Assembly: GCA_944390885.1 (NCBI GenBank) | Contig: CALXRP010000002.1 | Span: forward strand, 62,001 to 126,000 | Direction of reading: 5' to 3' | Origin: an uncultured Alphaproteobacteria bacterium | Lineage (GTDB): Bacteria; Pseudomonadota; Alphaproteobacteria; RF32; CAG-239 | DNA: 64,000 bases | Part shown: in pieces, positions 15,094 through 24,823 of the stretch | Numbering within the stretch: the stretch's first letter is position 1 | Layout of the letters: each line of letters starts with the position of its first letter | Position numbers and translations under genes: made by a program | The notes under the pieces: generated by a model | What the model saw: the letters and a program-made list of their open reading frames with translations, nothing else | Told to the model about the DNA's origin: nothing | Databases searched by the model: none

Positions 15094-17949
15094 TTAGAAC
15101 GGATCATCATATTTCAGTGTCGGATCATTCAAGCGGTTAACATATCCGCTGTCTTTGCTGTCATACCCGACTCTGACTTTAGTCAACTGGTCATACCGGT
15201 CAACCAGATTATCATTAAGAAAGTCATTTTTTTCTTTCCGACGATTAAAATAACAATAAACGTTAGAAATTCCCACAATCTGCCTATTCCAAACTTCAAA
15301 CAGATTCCAAATAACATCATCGTCTGACCAACTAGACCCCAGACCGATTTCATTAGCATAGGTCTGATAATCTTTTGCCGGATACAAGAAGCCGATAGCA
15401 GCATTCCAACCATAAGAAGTTCCTCCGGTGTCCTTAACCGAAACAAAAGACGTATTCAGCCAGGTGCTCTTCTGGAAAGTCAAAGCCTTTTTATAGCCAT
15501 CATAAGTATCCCATGCATCAGATTCCGGCCATAACAACGAGTTCGGATCTCGGTTAATCTGCAATTCGATCTCATTGTGTGCCCCGCTGGTTTTCTCAAC
15601 CGGGTGACCGGCCTGAGCCATAGACCAGCTGATCGGGCTCAGTGTTGCCACCTTCAAATATCCCGGCGGACAAGTCGGCGCCGGCACAAAGCCGAGCCAA
15701 GGGCTTGTTTCGCACTTAAATGTTGTCGACGGACAGCTTTTTACAAAGCTTTGTGTCGCAATCACGCCTGACCCGAAAAGTGACGAGGTATTTAACGGGA
15801 AAGAACCGCTGTTATCCGGTTTGCCGTCACCGTTCATCAGCCAGTTCAACGATTCGCCGCCGGCAGTACAGTTTTTGGTCGCACAATATGTACCATCCAA
15901 AACATAAATTCCTTTATTAATAAAGTCCGGCAAAATATCGCTCAGACGAGCACCACCACGCGTGATAAGCTTAATATCGTGCATAACGGACGTATACGCC
16001 GGGTTGACTTGATAAACATCATACAATTCTTTACCGGAACTTGTAATATAAGCCGCCTGATAAGCATTATCATCTACCTCAACATTACTAATCAGCCTGT
16101 CCACCTTAATATAACTGTTCGGATCAGAATGATCAGAACTTTCATCCGTATTGCGCCCGATTTCAATAACACCCTTACGCACATAAATACTGGCATCAGG
16201 TTTGGTTCCGTCGGTATAATTGGTATCTATGGCAAAGATATTGTCCCCGGCCGCCGAAGATGCAATAAAGTTGGCATCATTCATGACCTTGACTTCTTTG
16301 GCTTCGGGATCAACTTCAAAAATAGACGTATCCAAATTGTCTTTCACGGTCAATAAACCATTATTAACCGTCATATCGGCATCATTCACTTCAACCGTCG
16401 GCGAAAGTCCGTCCAAACCGCTGTCCACAATCAAAGTGCCTGTCCCGTCACCAACGGCAAAATGCGTTGTGTCGGCATAAACCTCATCGGCTTTCATCTT
16501 GATCAACTCATCGGAAACATAAAAGCCACCCGTATCGTCCGGTTTTCCGACCGTAAAGTTATTAACCAAAACACTTACTTCATCAGGATCAACCAAAAGG
16601 TTATAATCACCGACACAGTTTCCCTGTGCATCTCTCTGCTGGCAGCCCACCCGCAGCTGGTTCTTAACATCAAGGTCTTCCATATCAACCGGCTCGTCAA
16701 AACGAACTTCATCCCGAAACCGCGCCGGACCGTTCACATCCAATTTATAATACGGATCATAATCAGCCGGCATCGGCCCAACGACCAATTGCTTCAAATT
16801 AGACGTTCCCTCAACCGTCAAATTTGCATTAATCGTCGTATTTCCGGTATCATCAACTTTAAAATTCCCGCCGCCGGCAGTCAGACTTCCTTTAATTTCT
16901 GCACTTCCCGCTGTCAACAAATTGGTTATTGTTGCCGTCAGCGCTTCCAAATGCCCTTCGATTTTTGCATCTCCGGCAACATTCAAATTACCGCCCACAT
17001 TAGTATCGCCAGTAATATCGGCAGTCCCTCCGACATCAAGATTTCCACCGATATTGGCATTACCGCCGTTTCCTGCCCCATCAGTTTCAATTGTCAGACC
17101 ACTGCCATCCTTCAGCAAAATGGCCTGATCTTTGTCATCCAGCCTTTTACCGGTCACAATCATCTGTTTCACGTTTTCAATATTGTGATGAAAAAGGTCG
17201 TCACCCATATAAAGCGTTGTTTCCATGGTATTCAGCCACGGTTCTTCTTCCATTCTTACACGGTGCAAAACGTTCTCACCGCTGTTATTACCGTTTGTAA
17301 TCGCCCGGATGGACGTTGCCACAATGGTATTATCTTTCAGCTGCGAAGCATTCAGACCAAAATCGCTTGGCTTATCAATATCCCATACACCCTGAACACC
17401 TTGGATTTTTTTATCTTTAACAAAACCGGCGTTTGTACCGATCATAGAGGCAATACGCGATGCTCGTAAAATTGGCATAGTCTGACTTTCGGCCGGTGTC
17501 GTCACCAAAAGCCCTGTCAAGTCATGGCGCTCATCATTATCAAAATCACGTTTTTTAATAACGACTTCAAGATTTTTAAAAGTTTTGGAGCTGGCATTAA
17601 AACCATAAGGCAGATATTCGCAAAAATGCTCAATCGGCACCACTTTATTGCCGTTTCCGTCAAAATTATACGTCACGCTGCTGGTTGAACCGGAACAATT
17701 GGATGTCACGGTTTTTGATTGATCCCCCAACCCGATAATCGTATTATAGTTGTCAGACAAATAAGTATCTATGGCATCCATGGCAATCCGGATCTGCCCG
17801 GCAGCGTTAATATCCTGCAGCTCGGTTGTTCTTTCCGCCGCCTTTTTATAAAGCATCGGCGTAACCATGGCAATCAACCCTAACATGGCCATTGCCTCAA
17901 TCAGCAAGCTTCCTGCCTGTGATTTTTTCTCGTCAAAAACCCGAACCAT
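15094..17949 (-). CDS. Giant PilV-like type IV prepilin with beta-helical stalk
   Basis: A 951-residue protein. ATG at 17949 is chosen (Shine-Dalgarno AGGAGAAAGGCA) over a TTG five codons upstream. A type IV prepilin leader ends KKSQAG, followed by SLLIEAMAMLGLIAMVTPML: cleavage after Gly13 leaves Ser+1 and Glu+5 as prepilin peptidase needs. Residues about 290-390 show repeated G-N-L-x-V-x-G-x-A units (GGNLDVGGTADITGDTNVGG), as in the constant part of IncI PilV shufflon tip adhesins. The C-terminal 250 residues hold eight or so cysteines (CATKNC, SFVKSCPSTTFKCE, PTCPPGY), likely the binding tip. It would sit at the end of a thin pilus. No recombinase or inverted shufflon segments are seen. 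The PilM-like gene ends 18 bases upstream. Confidence 0.75.
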   Translation of the reverse strand: MVRVFDEKKSQAGSLLIEAMAMLGLIAMVTPMLYKKAAERTTELQDINAAGQIRIAMDAIDTYLSDNYNTIIGLGDQSKTVTSNCSGSTSSVTYNFDGNGNKVVPIEHFCEYLPYGFNASSKTFKNLEVVIKKRDFDNDERHDLTGLLVTTPAESQTMPILRASRIASMIGTNAGFVKDKKIQGVQGVWDIDKPSDFGLNASQLKDNTIVATSIRAITNGNNSGENVLHRVRMEEEPWLNTMETTLYMGDDLFHHNIENVKQMIVTGKRLDDKDQAILLKDGSGLTIETDGAGNGGNANIGGNLDVGGTADITGDTNVGGNLNVAGDAKIEGHLEALTATITNLLTAGSAEIKGSLTAGGGNFKVDDTGNTTINANLTVEGTSNLKQLVVGPMPADYDPYYKLDVNGPARFRDEVRFDEPVDMEDLDVKNQLRVGCQQRDAQGNCVGDYNLLVDPDEVSVLVNNFTVGKPDDTGGFYVSDELIKMKADEVYADTTHFAVGDGTGTLIVDSGLDGLSPTVEVNDADMTVNNGLLTVKDNLDTSIFEVDPEAKEVKVMNDANFIASSAAGDNIFAIDTNYTDGTKPDASIYVRKGVIEIGRNTDESSDHSDPNSYIKVDRLISNVEVDDNAYQAAYITSSGKELYDVYQVNPAYTSVMHDIKLITRGGARLSDILPDFINKGIYVLDGTYCATKNCTAGGESLNWLMNGDGKPDNSGSFPLNTSSLFGSGVIATQSFVKSCPSTTFKCETSPWLGFVPAPTCPPGYLKVATLSPISWSMAQAGHPVEKTSGAHNEIELQINRDPNSLLWPESDAWDTYDGYKKALTFQKSTWLNTSFVSVKDTGGTSYGWNAAIGFLYPAKDYQTYANEIGLGSSWSDDDVIWNLFEVWNRQIVGISNVYCYFNRRKEKNDFLNDNLVDRYDQLTKVRVGYDSKDSGYVNRLNDPTLKYDDPF

Positions 17950-17967
17950 TGCCTTTCTCCTCAACTT

Positions 17968-18633
17968 TTACTCAAACGGTGTCACATACACCAGGCAGCG
18001 CCGACAACCGGAACAAGCGCAATCTTCGCTAAAACCGCCGTTATTAACCACATAATTGGGAATATAAACCATTGTATCCTCACGGCCTCTGACCGCCATC
18101 TGATAATTTTTATCTCCCGTATGTCCGCCGGAAGCCGGATCAGATGCGTCCAAATGAACGGCATACCCAAAGCTGGTATCTGTTCCCAAAACATTTTGCG
18201 CAGCTTTCAACAAATCGTTTGTCGGTGTATTGGAACTCAGATTCAGCCATTTCTGAGGAATGTAGCCGTAAGTAATCAAATACTTCATGGCATCCGGCGA
18301 TGAACAATCGCCAATCCCTTGGCTCCAGTCATTTTTATTCAGACAATAAACCTCGCTGGTAAACCCGGTATCGCAATTATACCCATAAGGCAAAAAACTA
18401 CTCAGAGTCGTATCGCAATCCAGTTTTTCTTCCAAATAAGATTCCCCGGTCATGTTTAACGGCGACGCCAACCAACGAATATAATCTCTGGCCGACCGGT
18501 GCTGAATAACCAGCTGGGAAATGACAATCTCGGCCTGCGGCTCAACCTTAATCTCCCGCATATCACCGCGGACAGCCAGGTTGAATGAATACAAGAGCAC
18601 CATAAAGGTTGCCAAAATCATCCAGATGTACAT
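17968..18633 (-). CDS. PilM-like pilus-associated protein
   Basis: A 221-residue protein starting with an ATG at 18633 after GAGGAATTCGGGCG. An N-terminal membrane segment (MYIWMILATFMVLLYSFNLA) is followed by QAEIVISQLVIQHRSARDYI. The layout (one membrane helix, then a helical stretch with xxYRNAVxxYI-like spacing) resembles PilM of IncI thin pili, though that protein is shorter. The C-terminal half contains TYGYIPQKWL and ends with a cysteine-dense SEDCACSGCRRCLVYV. It directly precedes the PilV-like gene and is probably co-transcribed. The assignment is from architecture and neighbourhood, so moderately sure. It could instead be a second minor pseudopilin. Confidence 0.55.
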   Translation of the reverse strand: MYIWMILATFMVLLYSFNLAVRGDMREIKVEPQAEIVISQLVIQHRSARDYIRWLASPLNMTGESYLEEKLDCDTTLSSFLPYGYNCDTGFTSEVYCLNKNDWSQGIGDCSSPDAMKYLITYGYIPQKWLNLSSNTPTNDLLKAAQNVLGTDTSFGYAVHLDASDPASGGHTGDKNYQMAVRGREDTMVYIPNYVVNNGGFSEDCACSGCRRCLVYVTPFE

Positions 18634-18908
18634 CGCCCGAATTCCTCAATGACCAAAGCTTTTTATTATCTATAATAGCATTAAATGCCAAAAAATCATA
18701 ACAAAAAACTCATTATGCCGACAACAATTCACAAAACTGTAACAACAAATTACGGCAAAGCCTATCATAAAAAACATAATTAAACGTTAAAATCGCCGTT
18801 TTCCGCCGTTTTTTTTGAAGTTTAATTTGATAAGTATGTTTTTTACATTTATTTCTGAAAAAAATAGTCTAGAATAGGTTAAACAAAAAAATAACGCGGA
18901 GCGGCAGA

Positions 18909-19430
18909 ATGGCAAATTTTAACGATTTTGATGACGATATCAAAGACAATCCTTACGCCCGGAAAGACAACAAAAAAATCCTGCTCTTTCTGGTGCCGTC
19001 CTTAATTGTCATCGGCGTTATTGTCGGCCTGTATTTTTTATTCATCCCGCAATCCAGAAATGACGAAAATGCAGCCTACAGCATTGTTGAAAGTGAAGAA
19101 AACGATACAAAAAAAATAACTATCTTTTATGACCTCCCGGAAATCCCGGTGCAGCTCCAAAGTCCCGATTCGCAAAACGCCGTGGTAAAAATCAAAATTA
19201 ATGTTGAACTTTCCAAAATGGAGGATATAAAAACTATAGAAAGTCTTATGCCTCAAATTAACGATGCCGTTATTACACATATTTCAGAACTTTCTTTAGA
19301 TGAAATAAACGGCGCGGAAGGTTTATATTGGCTCAAGGAAGAGCTGTTATACCGGTTGTCGCTGATTGCCGCCCCGGTAAAAATCTCGAATCTTAATTTC
19401 AAAAGATTCGAGATCCAAAAAACAAACTAA
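18909..19430 (+). CDS. fliL: Flagellar basal body-associated protein FliL
   Basis: A 173-residue single-pass inner membrane protein that supports stator function at the flagellar motor. A short charged cytoplasmic N-terminus is followed by one helix at about residues 23-46 (KILLFLVPSLIVIGVIVGLY) and a periplasmic domain with IFYDLPEIPVQLQSPDSQNA and the C-terminal VKISNLNFKRFEIQ. Length is typical. A GGAG lies about 8 bases before the ATG. It is first of a plus-strand run with fliM and starts after a 275-base spacer shared with the divergent PilM-like gene; I see no clear sigma-28 or sigma-54 site there. Confidence 0.88.
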   Translation: MANFNDFDDDIKDNPYARKDNKKILLFLVPSLIVIGVIVGLYFLFIPQSRNDENAAYSIVESEENDTKKITIFYDLPEIPVQLQSPDSQNAVVKIKINVELSKMEDIKTIESLMPQINDAVITHISELSLDEINGAEGLYWLKEELLYRLSLIAAPVKISNLNFKRFEIQKTN

Positions 19431-19448
19431 AAGCTAAGGGGAAAGCTT

Positions 19449-20534
19449 GTGGCAGAAGAACAGGAAAAAAAAGAAGAAGAAAAAAAGCCCGACAATAAAA
19501 ATTGGGCCGATATGATCGAGATTAAAGATAATATCTCGGCAAATCCTGATGATGCCGAAAATGATGCCGATTCCCGTATTCTTAATCAGGAAGAAATTGA
19601 CAGTTTGCTCGGTTATTCGGCGGAGGAAGATGATCCTAAACGCAACTATAAAACCGGGGTTCAGGCCATTTTAAACTCCTCTATGGTATCATACGAGCGG
19701 CTACCAATGCTCGAAATCGTCTTCGATCGGCTGATTCGCCTTATGGCAACTTCCTTAAGAAACTTTACCCAAGACAACGTTGAAGTTTCTCTGGAAAGTA
19801 TTGAGTCCATGCGCTTTGGTGAATATATCGATTCTTTAACCATTCCGACCCTGCTCGGCGTCTTTAAGGCCGAAGAATGGGACAATTATGCGCTGATCTC
19901 CCTGGACAGCGGCATTGTATATTCAATTGTCGATGTCTTGCTCGGCGGGCGCCGCGGCACTGCCGCCATGCGGATTGAAGGACGCCCCTACACGACCATT
20001 GAGCTGAACATTGTCAAAGACATGATCCAGCTGATTCTTGCAGATTTATCAACAGCATTTGATCCGATAACCTCGGTTAATTTCACCTATGACAGGTTGG
20101 AAACCAACCCTCGTTTTGCCACCATTTCCAGATTGTCAAACGCTGTCATCGTTGCCCGTTTGCGGATTGATATGGAAGATCGCGGCGGCAAAGTAGATTT
20201 GATGATTCCTTACGCCACACTTGAGCCGGTTCGAGAACTGCTGCTGCAAATGTTTATGGGTGAACGATTCGGTCGGGATGCCATTTGGGAAAATCACTTA
20301 ACGGAACAATTATGGGATACCGAAATCCAAATTGACGCCGTATTAAAAGAATGCCAAATAAAATTGGGCGACATTGCCACTTGGGAAAAAGGCTCTTTTA
20401 TTGATTTGGATATGCAGCCGACTGACAACATTACGCTTGTCTGCGGTGATGTGCCGCTCTTAACCGGATCGATGGGACGCAAAAACGAACATGTGGTCAT
20501 CAAAGTAAACGGAAAGGCTGAAAAGAATGGATAA
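19449..20534 (+). CDS. fliM: Flagellar motor switch protein FliM
   Basis: A 361-residue C-ring component that binds phospho-CheY and sets rotation direction. GTG at 19449 is the start, with AAGGGGAAAGCTT before it. Residues 1-40 are charged and variable; NQEEIDSLLG at about residue 46 is the usual CheY-binding/FliM N-terminal element. The middle domain (CheC-like) spans about 60-250 with LRNFTQDNVEVSLESIESMR and LLGGRRGTAAMRIEGRPYT. The C-terminal SpoA domain follows with IKLGDIATWEKGSFIDLD. Its 3' end overlaps the next gene by 8 bases. fliN is not in the window. Confidence 0.95.
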   Translation: MAEEQEKKEEEKKPDNKNWADMIEIKDNISANPDDAENDADSRILNQEEIDSLLGYSAEEDDPKRNYKTGVQAILNSSMVSYERLPMLEIVFDRLIRLMATSLRNFTQDNVEVSLESIESMRFGEYIDSLTIPTLLGVFKAEEWDNYALISLDSGIVYSIVDVLLGGRRGTAAMRIEGRPYTTIELNIVKDMIQLILADLSTAFDPITSVNFTYDRLETNPRFATISRLSNAVIVARLRIDMEDRGGKVDLMIPYATLEPVRELLLQMFMGERFGRDAIWENHLTEQLWDTEIQIDAVLKECQIKLGDIATWEKGSFIDLDMQPTDNITLVCGDVPLLTGSMGRKNEHVVIKVNGKAEKNG

Positions 20535-21018
20535 TTTTGAAATAATCATCAACGTCGCAATCATTGCCCTGCTGATCCCGACGATTATTTTTGCTTATCG
20601 GCTGAACCGCAATTTAACGGCGCTCAGAGAAAACCAAAATTCTCTGGCCAAACTCATCGGCGCCTTAAATGATGCTACCAACAAAGCAGAAAGCAGTATC
20701 CCAAAACTAAAATCAGCAACGGAACATTCTTCAGAAGGTCTGAAAGAAGTCGTTGACAGTGCCAAAACCCTGAAAGATGACTTATTATTCATCAACCAAC
20801 GAGCCGATAGCTTGGCTGACAGATTGGAACAAGTGATTCATGACGGGCGCAGCAATCTGAAAGACGAGAAAAAGAACAAAACCTCGGCTCAGATATTAGA
20901 CATCAGCACCGGAACAGAAAACACAAATAAAAATACCTCGGATAACAATTTTCAAATTGAAGATTCGCGTTCCGAGGCCGAATTGGAATTATTAAAAGCA
21001 CTTAGAGCTATAAAATAA
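20527..21018 (+). CDS. DUF6468-like protein in the flagellar operon
   Basis: A 163-residue protein starting inside the end of fliM. Residues about 5-24 (IIINVAIIALLIPTIIFAYR) are a single N-terminal membrane helix. The rest is mostly helical and coiled-coil-like (ENQNSLAKLIGALNDATNKA, LADRLEQVI) with an acidic C-terminus ending SEAELELLKALRAIK. Alphaproteobacteria often carry such a protein between fliM and motE, annotated as DUF6468; the match is from memory of that context. It probably has a structural role at the motor, unproven. Confidence 0.65.
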   Translation: MDNFEIIINVAIIALLIPTIIFAYRLNRNLTALRENQNSLAKLIGALNDATNKAESSIPKLKSATEHSSEGLKEVVDSAKTLKDDLLFINQRADSLADRLEQVIHDGRSNLKDEKKNKTSAQILDISTGTENTNKNTSDNNFQIEDSRSEAELELLKALRAIK

Positions 21019-21027
21019 GGTCAGACA

Positions 21028-21672
21028 ATGATAAAAAAAATAACCAGCCGCATCCGCATATTGCCGATTTTCATCTTTTTTGCCGTGTTAATGCTCTCCA
21101 TTCGCGTTAATACGGTTTTTGACCTTTTAAAACAAAAAGAAACCAAAACCATCAGCATCTCCCAGCAGGTCGCCCAGGCACAGGAAGATATGAAAAAAGA
21201 AAACAACGACCTGAACAAAGTCTTAAACAGCAGCACGTCGGCCGCCGGATCGGCCTCTGCGCCCAATAACAGTTTTTCACAATCAGAAATATTGATCTTG
21301 CAAGAACTCGCTGAACGACGGGAAGCTTTGGATATGCGCAGCAAGGAAATCGACAAAAAAGCCATCCAGCTTAAAGTTGCCGAAGAAGAGATTGATAAAA
21401 AAATCGCCCAGTTGAAAGACTATGAAGCCAAGTTACAAAAACTCGTCCGCGAATACAACGATAAAGAAAAAGAAAAGATATCTTCATTGGCGCGCTTATA
21501 CTCAACAATGAAACCCAAAGATGCTGCCCGGATTTTTAACACATTGGAACTTCATATTCTCATTCCGTTGCTGAAGGAGATGAAACCTTCCGTTTCCTCT
21601 GCCATTATCTCGCAGATGGATGCCGGAAAAGCCAAAGCCGTCACCACGGAACTGATAGGAAACAACTTTTAA
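21028..21672 (+). CDS. motE: MotE-like flagellar motor chaperone
   Basis: A 214-residue protein with an N-terminal membrane helix (LPIFIFFAVLMLSIRVN, residues about 12-28), a long coiled coil (about residues 85-150, LAERREALDMRSKEIDKKAI) and a C-terminal MgtE-N-like domain (LYSTMKPKDAARIFNTLE, ISQMDAGKAKAVTTEL). This layout matches MotE, the periplasmic chaperone of MotC in rhizobia, and FlbB. It lies 9 bases after the DUF6468-like gene and 16 before the TPR gene. The name is given by architecture and locus. Confidence 0.75.
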   Translation: MIKKITSRIRILPIFIFFAVLMLSIRVNTVFDLLKQKETKTISISQQVAQAQEDMKKENNDLNKVLNSSTSAAGSASAPNNSFSQSEILILQELAERREALDMRSKEIDKKAIQLKVAEEEIDKKIAQLKDYEAKLQKLVREYNDKEKEKISSLARLYSTMKPKDAARIFNTLELHILIPLLKEMKPSVSSAIISQMDAGKAKAVTTELIGNNF

Positions 21673-21688
21673 CCCGAAGGCTGATTAA

Positions 21689-24600
21689 ATGAAAGCAAAA
21701 AAAAGCCGTATCAAAAGCCTCAGACAATATGCTGCTGCAATATTGTTTTCTGCTTTTTTTGCCTCCTTTTCATCTGCCCAGGATAGCACCGAAGAATTCC
21801 TGATAAACATACAAATCGGCTCCGACAATGACTATGAATTGGTCAACCGTCCGGAAAAAATATCTCTAACATTCAACAAACCGCTCACAAAAAACCCGGA
21901 AGATTTCAGAAGTTTGCTCCCCAGATTACTTGAAAAACAGGAGCTGTCCGACGACAAGACCTCTCTTATTCTGACACCTAAAACACCGCTCATTGCCAAA
22001 GCATCATTAAATAATGGCACCTTGAGCGTCAGTTTGAAGCCGTATGAAACCGATATAAACACAGACAATACAGACAATATAGAAATAAGCTACGGCGAGC
22101 ATTCTGATTTTTATCGTTTTGTATTCAAATACGGACAACAACCTCTGTATTCTGTCAGATCACAAGACATGCAAACATCAATTTATTTTTTAAACGATGT
22201 CCGCCTGTTAACAGATGCAATAAAAAGCTACCCGTTTTTTCCGGGCATAACAATCACCCCAAATACCATGGGCGGACAAACAATGATCATTCCGGCAGGC
22301 ATGATAAAATCTGCAGAATATGACAATAAAATCGTTATTGACGTTTCTAAAACATCAGACGGCAAAATCTTTGACGACAGCACGGCGGAAATAAAGGTTG
22401 CCGGAATAGATATTCCAAAATCCCCGGATATCCTGCAAGAAAGCCCCGTACAACAAAGCCTCCACGCCCCGGAACGCATTGCCAGCTTGGGTTTTTCATG
22501 GAATACGGCAGCCAATATTGCCGTCTTCCGCCGGGAAAATTATCTTTGGATCATTTTTGACCAACGAAAAAAAATAGATAAAGACCAATTACTCGCCGAC
22601 GCCGCTCCTCTTGCGGAAGAAATTGTTGTCATCCCGCACACCAAAGCCACCGTCCTCAGGTTAAAAATCAAGCCGAATGTCCGCACCAACCTGCGTAAAG
22701 AAGGTTTGCTCTGGATTGTCGACCTGTCTGTTACGGGCTTTCAAGAAGAAGTCAAAGACATGGCTGTATTTACCCGCTATGACAGCCTGAATCATCCCTA
22801 CTTTTTCATCCCGACTTCCATGGCCGGAAACATTATCTCAGTCGTTGACCCGGAAATCGGCGATAACCTGATTGCAGCCACCATCTCCGATGTCGGCACC
22901 GGCATTAACACGCCATATTCTTATCCGGACATGGACTTTATGCGTTCATTAAACGGTGTTGCTATTGTTCCCAAAAACACAGATTTGAGTATCGAACGCG
23001 GCAATACCGGAATCATTATAAAAGCAACCCGCGGCTTAAACATATCCCCGGATCTGGATTATAAAAAACGTCAGCAAGATCTGTTAAATGCCGGACAAGA
23101 GCAAAAAGGGTTTGATCTGAGCCTTAGCACCGGTCTTCTGAACATGCCTTATACAGAGGCCGTCGCCCAATTGAAAAAAGACATAGAAGCAGCCCCGATA
23201 GAGAAAAAAATCGCAGCCCGGCTGATGTTGGTTCGCTACTACATTTCATACGGCCTGGGAGCAGAGGCCTTAAAAGAACTTCGGCGCCTGACACAGCTTC
23301 CGGGATACCGCCCGTCAGAAGAAACCGAAGCCTTGTTCGGCGTAGCTAATTTTTTGCTCCGCCGTTACGACGATGCAATGGAAAACTTATCCTTCGGTTC
23401 GCTACCGTTGGATAATGAAGCTGTTTTCTGGCGGACATTATCCTCTACGGCAAAAGAATATCAAAAAGAAAATAATGTTATTTTAACCTCTTATATTTCA
23501 TTAATTAAAGACTATCCGATTCCGCTCAAAGCGCGCATTGCCCTGGTTGCTGCCAAAAACGCCCTTGATTCCGGTGATGACTTGGCGGCCCAGAATTTCA
23601 TTGATGTCTTAAACAACATTGATAGTCAAAATTTATATTATCAGGCCCGTATCGGATACCTCACTGCCCAACGCCGGGTTCTGCAAGGCTATCCGCGCAA
23701 CGGCATAAAGTTATATAACAATATCGCTCTGTCTTTATCTCAAAAATATTCGGCCTTGGCTCGTTACGAAGCTGCCACTTTAAGCAAAAAGCTCGGAACA
23801 TTGCCGCTAAAAAAAGCAATAAAAGAGCTGGAACAGCTTTACTACGCCTGGCCGGATCAACAATTTCGTCTGAAAGTATTAAGAACATTAGCCGACTACT
23901 ATAGCCAGGATTCCGACTTTCTCAGTGCTTTGAGAAAACTTAATATAAGCATGCGTCTGGAAAATGAAGAAGAAAAACCGGAAACGCTGAAAAAAATGGT
24001 CAGTATTTTGGAAGATGTTTATATTAACAACCGAGCAGACAATTTACCGCCGCTGAAATCATTGGCGATTTATAAAGAATTTGAATGGCTTGCACCGCAA
24101 AGCACGCATTACAATGAAATTATCCGCAGATTGGCAGATCGATTAGTTGCCGTAGATCTGCTCCCCAGAGCCTATACTCTCCTGCAAAACCAATTGCGTT
24201 TCGGAAAAATGGATAATAAAGAACGTGCTGCCGTAGGAACACGACTGGCACTAATCAGTTTGTTTGAAGACAAAAACTCAGATGCCCTTGCGTTTCTTGA
24301 CCAGACCGAAACATCCGATATAGATCCGACACTCTGGGCTCAGCGACGGATCATCCGTGCAAAAACGCTTTCCAATCTGGGACGGGATGAAGAAGCAATC
24401 GAATTGTTAAGAGATGATTACAGCAAAAATGCCTTATTACTGAAAAGCGAAATCTATTGGAATGCCGGCATGTGGAACGAAGCTTCTGACAGTATTCGAT
24501 ATTTGGTTGAGCCTCCAAAACCGGGAACAGCTTTGAGCCAAGAACAAATCGGTTATATTCTTGATTGGGCAACGACATTGCAAAAATCCGGAAAAACAAC

Positions 24601-24823
24601 TGTTTTGGTAAGATTGCGCAACAAGTTTTTGCCCTATTTTGAAAATACAAAATATTATAGTCCATTTAGTGTATTAACCGGCAATCTGGAAAATGATAAA
24701 ATTGATTTGAAAGCCATTAACCAAACCATTAATGATGTACAAGCCTTCAGCAATTTTACAAAATTATATAACAATTCGCTGAAAAACAACCATCTGGACC
24801 TTCAAGGCAATGAAACAAAATAA
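21689..24823 (+). CDS. Large exported TPR-type protein of the flagellar operon
   Basis: A 1044-residue protein. Residues 1-30 form a signal peptide ([18 protein letters not shown]), so it is periplasmic. The first 480 residues are beta-rich with no clear family; the rest, from about 490, is a series of helical hairpins reading like tetratricopeptide repeats ([38 protein letters not shown]-like units). Such a long secreted protein next to fliM/motE is seen in other alphaproteobacteria; a motor or envelope scaffold role is plausible but not shown. Its last 14 bases overlap uvrB, so the DNA repair gene rides on this operon. Confidence 0.7.
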   Translation: MKAKKSRIKSLRQYAAAILFSAFFASFSSAQDSTEEFLINIQIGSDNDYELVNRPEKISLTFNKPLTKNPEDFRSLLPRLLEKQELSDDKTSLILTPKTPLIAKASLNNGTLSVSLKPYETDINTDNTDNIEISYGEHSDFYRFVFKYGQQPLYSVRSQDMQTSIYFLNDVRLLTDAIKSYPFFPGITITPNTMGGQTMIIPAGMIKSAEYDNKIVIDVSKTSDGKIFDDSTAEIKVAGIDIPKSPDILQESPVQQSLHAPERIASLGFSWNTAANIAVFRRENYLWIIFDQRKKIDKDQLLADAAPLAEEIVVIPHTKATVLRLKIKPNVRTNLRKEGLLWIVDLSVTGFQEEVKDMAVFTRYDSLNHPYFFIPTSMAGNIISVVDPEIGDNLIAATISDVGTGINTPYSYPDMDFMRSLNGVAIVPKNTDLSIERGNTGIIIKATRGLNISPDLDYKKRQQDLLNAGQEQKGFDLSLSTGLLNMPYTEAVAQLKKDIEAAPIEKKIAARLMLVRYYISYGLGAEALKELRRLTQLPGYRPSEETEALFGVANFLLRRYDDAMENLSFGSLPLDNEAVFWRTLSSTAKEYQKENNVILTSYISLIKDYPIPLKARIALVAAKNALDSGDDLAAQNFIDVLNNIDSQNLYYQARIGYLTAQRRVLQGYPRNGIKLYNNIALSLSQKYSALARYEAATLSKKLGTLPLKKAIKELEQLYYAWPDQQFRLKVLRTLADYYSQDSDFLSALRKLNISMRLENEEEKPETLKKMVSILEDVYINNRADNLPPLKSLAIYKEFEWLAPQSTHYNEIIRRLADRLVAVDLLPRAYTLLQNQLRFGKMDNKERAAVGTRLALISLFEDKNSDALAFLDQTETSDIDPTLWAQRRIIRAKTLSNLGRDEEAIELLRDDYSKNALLLKSEIYWNAGMWNEASDSIRYLVEPPKPGTALSQEQIGYILDWATTLQKSGKTTVLVRLRNKFLPYFENTKYYSPFSVLTGNLENDKIDLKAINQTINDVQAFSNFTKLYNNSLKNNHLDLQGNETK

